In this document: piece by piece, positions 1 through 7,167 of the stretch
How the letters are laid out: each line of letters starts with the position of its first letter
Position numbering within the stretch: the stretch's first letter is position 1
Virus record (IMG/VR): IMGVR_UViG_3300030103_000217
Span: 1-23,773 of that record
Origin: a virus
DNA length: 23,773 nt
Reading direction: 5' to 3' (one strand)
The notes under the pieces: model-generated
Database searches by the model: none
What the model was told of the DNA's origin: nothing
The model's input: the letters and a program-made list of their open reading frames with translations, nothing else
Position numbers and translations under genes: made by a program

Positions 1-172
1 TGTACGGCGAGTCAACACATTCCGTACCTAAACATGTGATCTTCCACGTATCTTGGTTAGGGTCTACCTTTACGTGGTAGATTGGCCCCTTATGTGTTAA
101 CTTGTTTTGGTTACCTAGCGTGGTGGCTATGTCCTCGATCATGCGTAGCGTCTCGAAGTATCTAGCTGACAT
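1..172 (-). CDS. Unknown phage protein, N-terminal part, runs off the left edge
   Basis: Reading leftward from an ATG at 172, the frame stays open for 57 codons to the window edge. The protein begins MSARYFETLRMIEDIATTLG. The start lies inside the end of the preceding gene (11-bp overlap, 162-172), the tight packing seen in the rest of this leftward operon, which supports translational coupling. The visible part has a short helical N-terminus followed by a likely beta strand stretch (IYHVKVDP, WKITCLG). I do not recognise a family; the C-terminus is outside the window, so function cannot be judged. Confidence 0.6.
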   Translation of the reverse strand, partial: MSARYFETLRMIEDIATTLGNQNKLTHKGPIYHVKVDPNQDTWKITCLGTECVDSPY

Positions 173-1016
173 AGAACTCATCCTCATCCACACGCATACC
201 AACGCCATGAACGTAGTCACCTAGCTGCGCCACGCTCAGTACACTCAGCTTACCAATTAGCTCGTTGTATTCTTCTGACCCCTCAGTAAAGCGTACAGGC
301 CGAGCGTCATCCTCCAAACGTACAGATCTGTAGTTAACTTGCTTTAGGGGAATACCCGCGACTGTCTGACGCCCACTACGGTCTTGACCTACATGAACGA
401 ACATGGGGCTTTCGCCAGACCCTTGTAGCTCCCCCACATTTTGGTTGTACAGTAAGGTGTCCTGCACGAGTTGTTTAGTCTCGCCATCGGTGATCTGCTC
501 TACCATAGCTACTAAGGAACGAAATGCAGGGCAAGCCACATTGCTCACACCTAACTTGTCCACAGCTTCTTGACGTTTACCTTTCTCCTTCTGTAGCTGC
601 TCGTCTCGGTTCGAGCAGTACACATGGGAATTCATCGTGGCGATCTCAGTCACGCTGAACTCGGGCAGTGCTGCCGCAGCTTTCTTAACCGCCGTGTTAA
701 GGTTCTTGCTCCACTGCATATAGTGTTCTCGGTTGGCGGGGTGGTACCTGCCGTTCTTGATTGTACGACTATGAACCGCATAATTCTTATACCCTTCGCC
801 CACACTGATGATGCCCCTCGCGTATTTCTCATGCGGGTAATAGACCCAGCACGAAGTGTAGGCACCTTTGGTAAACCTTACCCCCCGCATCTTTCGGCTA
901 AGTACATGCTGAAAGTCGGCTAAGTCTTGGCGTGGAGTCCTTTCTTGGAGTTCAGCCGTTATCTCTTTGACCTTAGCAACAAGTTCGCGGTTAGGCTCGT
1001 ATATGTATTGAGTCAT
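162..1016 (-). CDS. Unknown phage protein, 284 aa
   Basis: The protein begins MTQYIYEPNRELVAKVKEI. I chose the ATG at 1016 because an AAGGGAGAG ribosome binding site sits just upstream and the preceding gene stops at 1019, two bases away. An ATG 51 bp further upstream would overlap that gene by 49 bp and has no such site. The N-terminal third is rich in Tyr, Arg and Lys, the middle (about residues 105-165) is predicted helical and charged, and the C-terminus is acidic (VDEDEFYVS). No catalytic motif or membrane segment is visible and I do not recognise the family. It is the sixth gene counted from the DUF3150-like gene and sits downstream of the MoxR/VWA set in the same direction, so co-transcription is likely. 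Function unknown. Confidence 0.75.
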   Translation of the reverse strand: MTQYIYEPNRELVAKVKEITAELQERTPRQDLADFQHVLSRKMRGVRFTKGAYTSCWVYYPHEKYARGIISVGEGYKNYAVHSRTIKNGRYHPANREHYMQWSKNLNTAVKKAAAALPEFSVTEIATMNSHVYCSNRDEQLQKEKGKRQEAVDKLGVSNVACPAFRSLVAMVEQITDGETKQLVQDTLLYNQNVGELQGSGESPMFVHVGQDRSGRQTVAGIPLKQVNYRSVRLEDDARPVRFTEGSEEYNELIGKLSVLSVAQLGDYVHGVGMRVDEDEFYVS

Positions 1017-1018
1017 GG

Positions 1019-2101
1019 TTACTCTCCCTTCGTTGTTGTAACTAAACCGCAGGCGCGGTTGGCCCATCGGTTGAAGTGTGCGCGTACTCTCTTAGCGTCT
1101 TCTGGTGTACAAGCGTATCTCATATCAGACTTTATCATGTAAGCGGTAAGCAATGGTACACGTAACTCATGGTCACTTGTAGTGATTATCTCTTGTACCT
1201 TGTCACCGTCAAACGAGTCATGGCTTGACCAGACGCCGCCTTTCAACACATTGTGCTGGCGCAGTATGGCCTTGGCATCGCGCACGTACTGCCAGTCATC
1301 AATGGCTAACATCTTTCCTACAGAACACGCCCACTGCCAGAACTCATCAAGGTGTGGCTTTAGCTCCTTCTTACGTTCCTTGTCCACACGCGACTTGGGG
1401 TTGACCGGCTTGAACTCAGGGCTGATTAGCTTCCAAGGCTGTAGGCTGTTTGGAAGTACCCCAGTCTTTTCCATAAGCTCTACGTCTGGCACGTATGCCT
1501 CCCTAGCGAACACCAGATACTTGTGGTCATCCTCACGCTGGTAGTGTTCAGCCCAGTGTTGGGAGCTTTTACTGTTCACATAATAGTCCCACTGTGCTGC
1601 ACCGACTGACCGACTCTTGGGTAAGTAATACTTAACCTGCCGTAGCCTGTCTGGGTTCGGTATATAGATGTGCTGCCTACCATCAGTGCCGCCGCTATAT
1701 CGCAGGGACGTAGGTAAGAACTCAGCTAGAAACTGATACCGGCTGGTATGTGCTTGGTCGCCTGACCCGTTGCGTATCTTAACCGTCTCTAGGTATGAGC
1801 CATCAGGTTGCAGTTGAATGTCCCACACAATAGGTGACAGGCTATATGTATCTACAATCGACGTAGGTATTGGATCGCGCCGAGCGTAGGTGCGAGTAAA
1901 TATCGGGTCACCGTACCCGCCGTCGCACAAGGCGTAGCAGGTAGGTGATAACTTAACAATGTGTTCCCACTTACGATCCCGTCTGTCGGCAGGGCGTAGA
2001 TCATCCTCCTTCTTGTGGTACTTACTGACCAACGGTTTGGTCTGGTTGTATTTGCGCTCGACATGCCAGAACGAGTCCAGCCCTTTGCTTAGTGTGTACA
2101 T
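1019..2101 (-). CDS. Unknown phage protein, 360 aa
   Basis: Begins MYTLSKGLDSFWHVERKYN and is rich in aromatic and charged residues (many Trp, Tyr, Arg, Asp), which suits a soluble protein; there is no signal peptide or membrane segment. It starts two bases after the stop of the VWA/metallopeptidase gene and ends two bases before the start of the next gene, so it is part of the same leftward transcription unit. A Lys/Arg-rich stretch near residues 235-248 (KSRVDKERKKELKPH) could contact nucleic acid, but no named domain is recognised. Its position directly behind the MoxR-VWA genes makes it a candidate client or accessory of that set; this is inference from position only. Confidence 0.75.
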   Translation of the reverse strand: MYTLSKGLDSFWHVERKYNQTKPLVSKYHKKEDDLRPADRRDRKWEHIVKLSPTCYALCDGGYGDPIFTRTYARRDPIPTSIVDTYSLSPIVWDIQLQPDGSYLETVKIRNGSGDQAHTSRYQFLAEFLPTSLRYSGGTDGRQHIYIPNPDRLRQVKYYLPKSRSVGAAQWDYYVNSKSSQHWAEHYQREDDHKYLVFAREAYVPDVELMEKTGVLPNSLQPWKLISPEFKPVNPKSRVDKERKKELKPHLDEFWQWACSVGKMLAIDDWQYVRDAKAILRQHNVLKGGVWSSHDSFDGDKVQEIITTSDHELRVPLLTAYMIKSDMRYACTPEDAKRVRAHFNRWANRACGLVTTTKGE

Positions 2102-2103
2102 GA

Positions 2104-3438
2104 TTAGTGGATCTCCGCTGGATCAATGTGTACGACCTTGCCGTTGTCGGGAGTCGCATGTTTGTTGTCGATCACACACCACAGGGTTGGGCAGTCCCAT
2201 GTACCCCAGTCACCGAACAGGTAACCATCGGTGAGGATGATCGTTGCTTGTGGCTTGATCTGATGCTGCTGCATGTGCTCGACCACGCACTCAACATCGG
2301 TACCGCCGCCACCTCGGGGTTTGGTAGATTGCGCCAGCGTGTCTAGCTCGTGGGACTCGTATGACTCGTCACCCACAACCTTGTGACCCCAGTACAGTAG
2401 GCGAACCTTGTCGGGCTTGACCGTAGTGCAGATCGACTGAACTTCTGACAGGAACACAGCCAGATCAGCGTCGGGGATAGACCCTGACGTATCAACAGCA
2501 ATCACAAGCTCATCGACCTTCTCGCTGATACCGCTAGGCATATAGACACCGGCACCAATGTATCGACGGTTGGGACGTTTCCATGTGGAGTAGTCGTTGC
2601 CAGTACAGGTTGTCTGAATGAACTCGCGCAGTACCTCACGCCAATCGACCTGCGATTGCATAAGCTCATCGAGTAGACGATTGCCCGTAATGCCCGACTT
2701 GCCAGCGATAATGCTGCCCTGACGTATCGCTATGTCTACCTCTTTCTCAAGCTCTTTGACTTCATCGTCTGACAGGTTATCTGCACCATCCCAGTCGTGC
2801 TCATCGAAACCCCGTGGCTCGTTGCCTTCTGGCTCTCCGTTACCGGAACTCCGTGAATCGGTTGGTTCACCGATACCGTCATCGTCACCGCCCTTGCCGG
2901 TAGGTGGAAATGGGAAACCGCCGCCACCTTTGGGCGGTTGCTGCGTACCATCATCCAATGTCTTGAAGATCACAGCAGTATCAGACCATGATCCATCGGG
3001 CTTGCGGAACTGTTCATCGTACAGCCCCATACGTTCGCCTACGTGTTCGCCATCTTTGTAGATAGGCATAGTGGCAAAGCCATCCTCTCGGTTCTCATCG
3101 ACCAGCTTGCCGTTGATGTTGTAGTCGCATGACGCATTAGCGAGTTTGTGGTTCTTGTCGTGCAAGTGTTTCCACGTTATCAGGTGCCGGTACATCTTGT
3201 GATAGCACTCATGCAGTATCACGAAGCGAAGCTCGGCATCGGTCAGGGAATCAACGAACGCTCGACCATAAGTCTCGTCACGCCCGTTGGTACATGCAGT
3301 TGGTACGTCATCGCTGACAGTCTTGCTGCCTACCATGAGTACACCAGCCAAGGCCATGTACCGTGGGTGAGCAGTAATAGCTATCACTGCTTTGGTGATC
3401 CGCTGCTCGGCGGTCAGTTGTTGGTTTAGTGCTAACAT
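2104..3438 (-). CDS. VWA-domain protein with N-terminal HExxH metallopeptidase-like domain (DUF2201-like)
   Basis: A 444-aa protein in two parts joined by a low-complexity Gly/Pro/Asp/Glu linker (about residues 165-225). The N-terminal part has H-E-C-Y-H at 76-80 with a further His at 85, followed by an S-C-D-Y-N-I-N segment at 103-109, the pattern of the zincin-like domain of DUF2201 proteins. The C-terminal part is a von Willebrand A fold with a full MIDAS set: D-T-S-G-S at 316-320, GGGGTD with Thr380, and I-L-T-D-G at 401-405. Such VWA proteins normally work with a MoxR AAA+ ATPase, present two genes upstream. Start at 3438 has a TAAGGAG site; it overlaps the end of the 45-aa zinc protein gene by 7 bp. 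Domain calls are firm. Whether the HExxH centre is a working peptidase and what its target is are unknown. Confidence 0.85.
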   Translation of the reverse strand: MLALNQQLTAEQRITKAVIAITAHPRYMALAGVLMVGSKTVSDDVPTACTNGRDETYGRAFVDSLTDAELRFVILHECYHKMYRHLITWKHLHDKNHKLANASCDYNINGKLVDENREDGFATMPIYKDGEHVGERMGLYDEQFRKPDGSWSDTAVIFKTLDDGTQQPPKGGGGFPFPPTGKGGDDDGIGEPTDSRSSGNGEPEGNEPRGFDEHDWDGADNLSDDEVKELEKEVDIAIRQGSIIAGKSGITGNRLLDELMQSQVDWREVLREFIQTTCTGNDYSTWKRPNRRYIGAGVYMPSGISEKVDELVIAVDTSGSIPDADLAVFLSEVQSICTTVKPDKVRLLYWGHKVVGDESYESHELDTLAQSTKPRGGGGTDVECVVEHMQQHQIKPQATIILTDGYLFGDWGTWDCPTLWCVIDNKHATPDNGKVVHIDPAEIH

Positions 3439-3569
3439 GTTATCTCCTTACTCCACACATCCTTATCTGTGTCCTCTTCAAGACACTCCTCACTACAGTA
3501 TCCCCACACACCACCGTAATTGATGGGCGTATCGCAGCCGTCTTTCAAACACTTATCTTGCTCGTCCAT
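3432..3569 (-). CDS. 45-aa zinc-finger protein between the MoxR and VWA genes
   Basis: Read directly: ATG at 3569, 45 codons, TAG at 3432-3434. A strong AAGGGGG site lies 4 bases before the ATG. The protein has four cysteines in a C-x4-C ... C-x3-C layout (Cys7, Cys12, Cys25, Cys29), with Y-C-S-E-E-C typical of the second half of small treble-clef or MYM/FCS-type zinc fingers, and a very acidic tail. A fifth Cys is the last residue. It starts 10 bases after the MoxR gene ends and overlaps the VWA gene start by 7 bp, so it is placed and coupled like a true member of the operon. Probable role: protein-protein or nucleic-acid adaptor; function not known. Confidence 0.75.
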   Translation of the reverse strand: MDEQDKCLKDGCDTPINYGGVWGYCSEECLEEDTDKDVWSKEITC

Positions 3570-3579
3570 GTCTACCCCC

Positions 3580-4683
3580 TTACACCTTGTCCGCTGCGAA
3601 CATGTAGCCGTTCTCTATAGCCCACTGAGTAAACAGCTTGCTCTGCATAACCATAGACTGTCTGGCTTTGTTGTATCTGCTGGATCGAACACCGTTGGCG
3701 AACAGACCTTGAGCTTCTTTGTCCAGCCGATCCACGTATGTCATCCACGCATCAATCCAATCACGCTCCACCGCAGCCAGTGCTTTGAACACCACCATGC
3801 AGGTAGCAGCTACGGACGTTGGCACCGTGGCATTGTCGGGATCGTTCTTGATTGACTCCAATGACGGTAGCTGGTCAGCCAGTTTGAGGAATGCCATAAA
3901 GTCTGCGGCGGCTCGGACACCGATAGTGCCCATGAGTGCTGCCTGTAACGTGTTATCGTCCAGCCCCTCACGACGTTTCAAGATGTCACTCGCTGCATGT
4001 AGTGAACGTGGCGTGCAGAACGCAGCCCGATCCACAGCTTTGGGGTGAAAGATGTACTGGTTGTCATCTGGATTCGGTACATCGCGGAAGTCTTGCATGA
4101 CTGCGGAATTCTCTTTGACCCAGCCCAGTATTGTGTGGTCGAGATCGTTACCAACGCCCCACTCGACCCACTCCATGTGGTCAGGCTTTTTAGTCTCGAC
4201 CACGGTGATACGGTTACGGGCATGTGCAGGTAACAGATCACCCACACCCTCGCTGCCGAGGTTGGTCGTGGCGAATATGATGGAGTCGGGGTGCAGTGTG
4301 TAGCTGCCGATCTTACGTTCGAGGATCAAACGTAGCAGGGCATTCTTGACTGCGGGGTTGGCCTTACCGAACTCGTCAATCATCAGGATGATCGGCTTGT
4401 CGTGGTGGGCACCCAATTCCTCGTTGGTCAGGTACGTCACATAGCCAGTGCCGTCATCCAGCTTGGCGATGTTGGGTATCGTGATGTCACCCAAGTCCTT
4501 GGTCGTGCAGTCGAGAAAACATGCTATGTAATCCGGCAGTGCCTCTGAGATTTCGGTAAGCAGTGATGACTTACCTGTACCCATGTGGCCTTGAAGTAAG
4601 ACTGTGCGAAGCCGACCGATTGCCAAGATTAGTGCCTTGGCTTGTTCGAGGCTCAGTGCGTAAGTTTGTTGTGCATAGCTCAT
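3580..4683 (-). CDS. MoxR-type AAA+ ATPase (CobS/CbbQ/RavA-like)
   Basis: A 367-aa AAA+ ATPase with Walker A G-H-M-G-T-G-K-S-S (32-40), Walker B I-L-M-I-D-E-F (99-105), sensor-1-like F-A-T-T-N (137-141) and an arginine-finger region H-A-R-N-R (154-158). The compact layout is that of MoxR proteins, which remodel protein complexes or help insert cofactors together with a VWA partner; that partner is encoded two genes downstream. In phages this type is often labelled CobS, but no other cobalamin gene is here. The start at 4683 follows AAGGAGATAGCC; an in-frame ATG 51 bp upstream would lie inside the regulatory palindrome at 4715-4737 and is rejected. It has its own promoter (4779-4807) and is the first gene of the leftward unit ending beyond the window. 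Confidence 0.9.
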   Translation of the reverse strand: MSYAQQTYALSLEQAKALILAIGRLRTVLLQGHMGTGKSSLLTEISEALPDYIACFLDCTTKDLGDITIPNIAKLDDGTGYVTYLTNEELGAHHDKPIILMIDEFGKANPAVKNALLRLILERKIGSYTLHPDSIIFATTNLGSEGVGDLLPAHARNRITVVETKKPDHMEWVEWGVGNDLDHTILGWVKENSAVMQDFRDVPNPDDNQYIFHPKAVDRAAFCTPRSLHAASDILKRREGLDDNTLQAALMGTIGVRAAADFMAFLKLADQLPSLESIKNDPDNATVPTSVAATCMVVFKALAAVERDWIDAWMTYVDRLDKEAQGLFANGVRSSRYNKARQSMVMQSKLFTQWAIENGYMFAADKV

Positions 4684-4714
4684 GGCTATCTCCTTTCCGT
4701 TTTGTTGTTTTGGT

Positions 4715-4737
4715 TTTGTGTATAAGTCATACACAAA
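4715..4737 (-). promoter_or_regulatory. Dispersed 23-bp palindrome, copy A (upstream of MoxR gene)
   Basis: Perfect 9-bp arms TTTGTGTAT (4715-4723) and ATACACAAA (4729-4737) around a 5-bp centre. The same element occurs at 6394, 7145, 7674 and 8747. Here it lies between a promoter and the gene start, about 35 bp after the expected transcription start and 31 bp before the ATG. It is either a dimeric regulator's operator or a stem-loop in the 5' leader. No T-run follows in the direction of transcription, so it is not a terminator. Confidence 0.75.
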
Positions 4738-4766
4738 GTTGGTTAGTGGTAGGCAGTATTGCCCTG

Positions 4767-4779
4767 TGGTGAATCACCA
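4767..4779. promoter_or_regulatory. 13-bp palindrome at the expected transcription start
   Basis: TGGTGA-A-TCACCA is a perfect 6-bp inverted repeat around one base. It touches the -10 box of the leftward promoter (4779-4784) and covers the expected start of transcription, a usual position for a repressor operator. Seen once only, so a chance palindrome is possible. Confidence 0.35.
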
Positions 4780-4807
4780 TTATACATGGTATTTCGTGTT
4801 ATGTCCA
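4779..4807 (-). promoter_or_regulatory. Sigma70-like promoter for the MoxR/VWA unit
   Basis: On the minus strand TGGACA (4802-4807), a 17-bp spacer and a perfect TATAAT (4779-4784). The spacer starts with TAACACG, shared with the promoters at 7210-7238 and 8684-8712. It lies 15 bp after the stop of the DUF3150-like gene and reads toward the MoxR gene. The hexamers and spacing are close to consensus, so host RNA polymerase probably uses it. Confidence 0.7.
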
Positions 4808-4821
4808 GTTACCTACCGACC

Positions 4822-5754
4822 TCAGAGATCCAAGGACGGTAGTTTGCTGATGATGTCTTTGACCTGCTGCTGCTTGTCTAGCCGCAACGTCTCGCTGTTC
4901 TTGAGCGCATCGGTGTTCACGCCGTACAGCGCATCCTCTAGCTGGTCTGCAATCGCAGTCATCTGAGTGTCGCCAGTGATGTTGAACCTACGCATCATAC
5001 GAATCAGCTCCAGCGACGTATCGAAGACGCTATCGTATAACTTGTTATATTTTTGATTACCCTTGGCATCTAGCTCATCTTTCGGGGATAGCTGACGCAG
5101 CACAGTCGATAGGTTCTTGTGCAGTCGCGTCCAGATGTCATTCATCGCGGCTTCAATGTTCTCGCTGTAGAACTCGTCATACTGTTGCTTGACTACCTCC
5201 AGAGCTTCTGCCGGTAGATCCAAACGTGGGTCGCCACGCCTCGGCACCTCGGAGAACACAATACGCCAGCGGAACTTTCTGCGTAGCTCGTCAACCGGCG
5301 GGTACTCGCTGTGGTCAAACATGTTACCTAGCTCTGCCATCGCGGTAGATGTACGCCACTGGTACGCATCCTCGAACAGTTGGTATAGCCGGTGGAACTC
5401 TTGCTCCAGATCCGTCATCACGTTCAGGTAGTCGAAGTATTCAGATGTCGGTATCAGGCGCAGCCCCATGTCAGACCACGGTAGGGTCATCGCGTAGTGG
5501 GTGTTGCGTGCGTTACCTACAAACTTCTTTAGGTCTTCCAGCTCAGTACAACCGGCGAGCAGGTTCTTGTTGTAGTTACCGGCTTTGGCTGACGCACCGC
5601 TGTCACGGGCTACCTTGGCTGACGCGGCTTTGTCTTTCTTACGCGCAGTCCACGTTGAGACTTGCATCTGCGATAGCATGAAAGCCGTGTCGAATGCTGG
5701 CGCGTTTACGGTTGGGCCTTGGGCCAGTGATTGAATGTTGCTTACTTGTTCCAT
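4822..5754 (-). CDS. DUF3150-like protein, partner gene of the MoxR/VWA set
   Basis: A 310-aa soluble, mostly helical protein. The central part resembles, from memory, DUF3150 proteins: a T-L-P-W-S-D-M-G-L-R-L-I-P stretch (about 90-102), then L-G-N-M-F-D-H-S-E-Y-P (about 142-152) and F-S-E-V-P-R-R-G-D-P-R-L-D (about 167-179). DUF3150 genes are commonly next to MoxR and VWA genes in phages and bacteria, and here the MoxR gene is next downstream. The start at 5754 follows TAAGGAG. It is 25 bp behind the phosphatase gene and shares that gene's leader sequence (AACCAAACCAACGATAAGGAG) but not the palindrome. Family assignment is a moderate-confidence recollection; no biochemical role is known to me. 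Confidence 0.7.
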   Translation of the reverse strand: MEQVSNIQSLAQGPTVNAPAFDTAFMLSQMQVSTWTARKKDKAASAKVARDSGASAKAGNYNKNLLAGCTELEDLKKFVGNARNTHYAMTLPWSDMGLRLIPTSEYFDYLNVMTDLEQEFHRLYQLFEDAYQWRTSTAMAELGNMFDHSEYPPVDELRRKFRWRIVFSEVPRRGDPRLDLPAEALEVVKQQYDEFYSENIEAAMNDIWTRLHKNLSTVLRQLSPKDELDAKGNQKYNKLYDSVFDTSLELIRMMRRFNITGDTQMTAIADQLEDALYGVNTDALKNSETLRLDKQQQVKDIISKLPSLDL

Positions 5755-5779
5755 TGGGAACTCCTTATCGTTGGTTTGG

Positions 5780-6367
5780 TTAAAAGTTGCCTTCGGCTAC
5801 CTGTAAGCAGGTTATGCCGTTGGATCGCCACATATCGACCACACGCTGGCGGTCATCTACTGCGAACAAGATGTTGCTCTTGTCCACGGTTTTCAGTATC
5901 TCGTTGAACATGTCCTGCTTGATGTCTTTGTCGGGGTCATGCCTACGGTTATCAGGACGCATCATCAGGTAGGTATCCAGATGAGCTTCGATAGACTCGC
6001 GGGTATAGCCCTCGTCTGCATAAAGATCATCGTGATACGAACCTTCGTAAGAGCACTTATCCAATAAGAAGTTACGAGTAACCTCGCGGTACTGCTCCAT
6101 ACGCCCAGTACAGAAGATGATCTGCTTGGCTGAGTCCTCGCACATCCACAGTAGATCCACTATAGGTTCGTTGGGTGTGTCCCACTCCATCGCCGCGTTG
6201 AAGGCATCGAAGTCCTTTTTCTTGCCGGTGACAAAGTGCCTTCGGTGTTCGATGTCAGCCAGTGTGCCGTCGATGTCAAAGATGACGGTTGGCACGTTAT
6301 CAATCGGTTCGGGCAGGATAACCCTGCGACCTGTGTTCCTATCTTCATGGGCTGTAAAAAATGGCAT
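5780..6367 (-). CDS. HAD-family phosphatase, polynucleotide 3'-phosphatase-like
   Basis: A 195-aa HAD-superfamily protein. Motif I is F-D-I-D-G-T-L-A-D with nucleophile Asp31 and acid/base Asp33; motif II is F-C-T-G-R (85-89); Lys150 fits motif III; the V-D-D-R segment at 170-173 gives the magnesium-binding acidic pair. This arrangement matches the phosphatase half of T4 polynucleotide kinase/phosphatase, which removes 3' phosphates from nucleic-acid ends. No P-loop kinase half is fused and none is seen nearby, so it acts alone or with a kinase encoded elsewhere. A 5'-nucleotidase role is the main alternative. The ATG at 6367 has AAGGAGG upstream; the in-frame upstream ATGs fall inside palindrome copy B and are rejected. 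Confidence 0.85.
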   Translation of the reverse strand: MPFFTAHEDRNTGRRVILPEPIDNVPTVIFDIDGTLADIEHRRHFVTGKKKDFDAFNAAMEWDTPNEPIVDLLWMCEDSAKQIIFCTGRMEQYREVTRNFLLDKCSYEGSYHDDLYADEGYTRESIEAHLDTYLMMRPDNRRHDPDKDIKQDMFNEILKTVDKSNILFAVDDRQRVVDMWRSNGITCLQVAEGNF

Positions 6368-6393
6368 TGCTGCCTCCTTATCGTTGGTTTGGT

Positions 6394-6416
6394 TTTGTGT
6401 ATAAGTCATACACAAA
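6394..6416 (-). promoter_or_regulatory. Dispersed 23-bp palindrome, copy B (before the phosphatase gene)
   Basis: Identical to copy A over all 23 bp, and the match continues on both sides (GTTGGTTAGTG and TTGG). It sits 5 bp after the stop of the preceding gene and 26 bp before the phosphatase ATG. I see no -35/-10 pair upstream, so this copy lies inside an operon, which favours an RNA-level role for at least this copy, or an internal operator. Confidence 0.7.
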
Positions 6417-6421
6417 GTTGG

Positions 6422-6805
6422 TTAGTGAACTGACACAAGCACCGCGCTTTTACGCAATGCCATGAGGTTGACGGTGCCGTGGCGCGAACAGTCGAGATAC
6501 TGAACGCCGCCCTTGATGTATACATGCTCGGGCATGTCGAGCAGACGGAACAGCGCATTGAGTCGGGACTGTGTAGTGCGCGACGGTGCGAGTACCTTAC
6601 GCCCGTTCACCTCCTTCTCGTATCCGCCACAGGACACCCATAACTTCTTTACCCCATCTCGATTCGACATGGTGGCGATGCGGTTGCCATGCAGTAACAG
6701 GTCGAGACTGCGGGTGGCTTGGTTGAACACGGACTGCGTGTTGCCCATTGCTTTGGTGTCGCCCTTGATGAACGCACCGATAACTTCTTTTTCGATCTTA
6801 CGCAT
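6422..6805 (-). CDS. Unknown phage protein, 127 aa
   Basis: A basic 127-aa protein beginning MRKIEKEVIGAFIKGDTKAM. The start at 6805 follows GTTAGGAGA and overlaps the end of the upstream gene by 8 bp, so the two are translationally coupled. The middle holds a repeated small-residue and Arg/Lys-rich stretch (R-T-T-Q-S-R-L-N-A-L-F near residue 77), followed by a beta-like C-terminal segment (V-Y-I-K-G-G-V-Q-Y). One Cys-Gly-Gly and one C-S-R-H segment are present but do not form a recognisable metal site. No known family is recognised. It precedes a nucleic-acid-end phosphatase gene, so early or DNA-metabolism expression is plausible. Confidence 0.7.
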   Translation of the reverse strand: MRKIEKEVIGAFIKGDTKAMGNTQSVFNQATRSLDLLLHGNRIATMSNRDGVKKLWVSCGGYEKEVNGRKVLAPSRTTQSRLNALFRLLDMPEHVYIKGGVQYLDCSRHGTVNLMALRKSAVLVSVH

Positions 6806-7121
6806 TACTGTCTCCTAACAGGTCACACATACGGTCTAGCTGGTACTCGGTAACGTGCGGCTTGTTCTTGGCTAGACCGGCCTGCGCTATGGTCACGAGT
6901 GTGTTTAGCTTTTCCAGCAGGTCATCGTGCTCGGCTTTGACCAACCTGATCTTGGCTTCGTGGTGAGCTTGGTCGTCCCAACGTAGAGTCTCGCTGGCCT
7001 TGTTTACAGATTCGAGGTGTCTGATCTCAAACGCGGCTGTCCTTAACGTCACATAACTATGCGGAATTGAGTCTGCGAGTTGCTCCAATTGCTCGGGCAA
7101 GCTCTTTTCTTCATCTGACAT
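6798..7121 (-). CDS. Unknown helical phage protein, 107 aa
   Basis: Begins MSDEEKSLPEQLEQLADSIP and is almost entirely predicted helix, acidic at the N-terminus, with a heptad-like centre (about residues 45-85: A-K-I-R-L-V-K-A-E-H-D-D-L-L-E-K-L) that may form a coiled coil. The ATG at 7121 follows AAAGGAGACAGCA. An in-frame extension upstream would read through palindrome copy C and is rejected. This is the first gene of the leftward unit driven by the promoter at 7210-7238. No family recognised; small early helical proteins of this kind often act as regulators or host-takeover factors, but nothing here proves that. Confidence 0.7.
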   Translation of the reverse strand: MSDEEKSLPEQLEQLADSIPHSYVTLRTAAFEIRHLESVNKASETLRWDDQAHHEAKIRLVKAEHDDLLEKLNTLVTIAQAGLAKNKPHVTEYQLDRMCDLLGDSNA

Positions 7122-7144
7122 TGCTGTCTCCTTTCGTTGTTGGT

Positions 7145-7167
7145 TTTGTGTATAAGTCATACACAAA
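7145..7167 (-). promoter_or_regulatory. Dispersed 23-bp palindrome, copy C
   Basis: Same 23 bp as copies A and B. Its upstream edge is 43 bp from the -10 box of the promoter at 7210-7238, against 42 bp for copy A, and the ATG follows 23 bp later. The fixed spacing says promoter and palindrome form one functional leader. Confidence 0.75.

Noticed and set aside
2104-4683. Cobaltochelatase CobS/CobT for cobalamin synthesis
   Set aside because: The ATPase and VWA parts resemble that pair, but the N-terminal HExxH domain, the DUF3150-like neighbour and absence of CobN or other cobalamin genes make a general MoxR-VWA role more likely.
4684-4734. N-terminal extension of the MoxR protein (M-Y-D-L-Y-T-K...) and similar extensions before the phosphatase and 107-aa genes
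   Set aside because: The extra residues are the palindrome read as codons. The reading frame through the palindrome differs between copy A and copies B/C, and good ribosome binding sites lie just before the internal ATGs.
4715-4737. Intrinsic terminator
   Set aside because: The stem is AT-rich and no T-run follows in either direction; position before gene starts does not fit.
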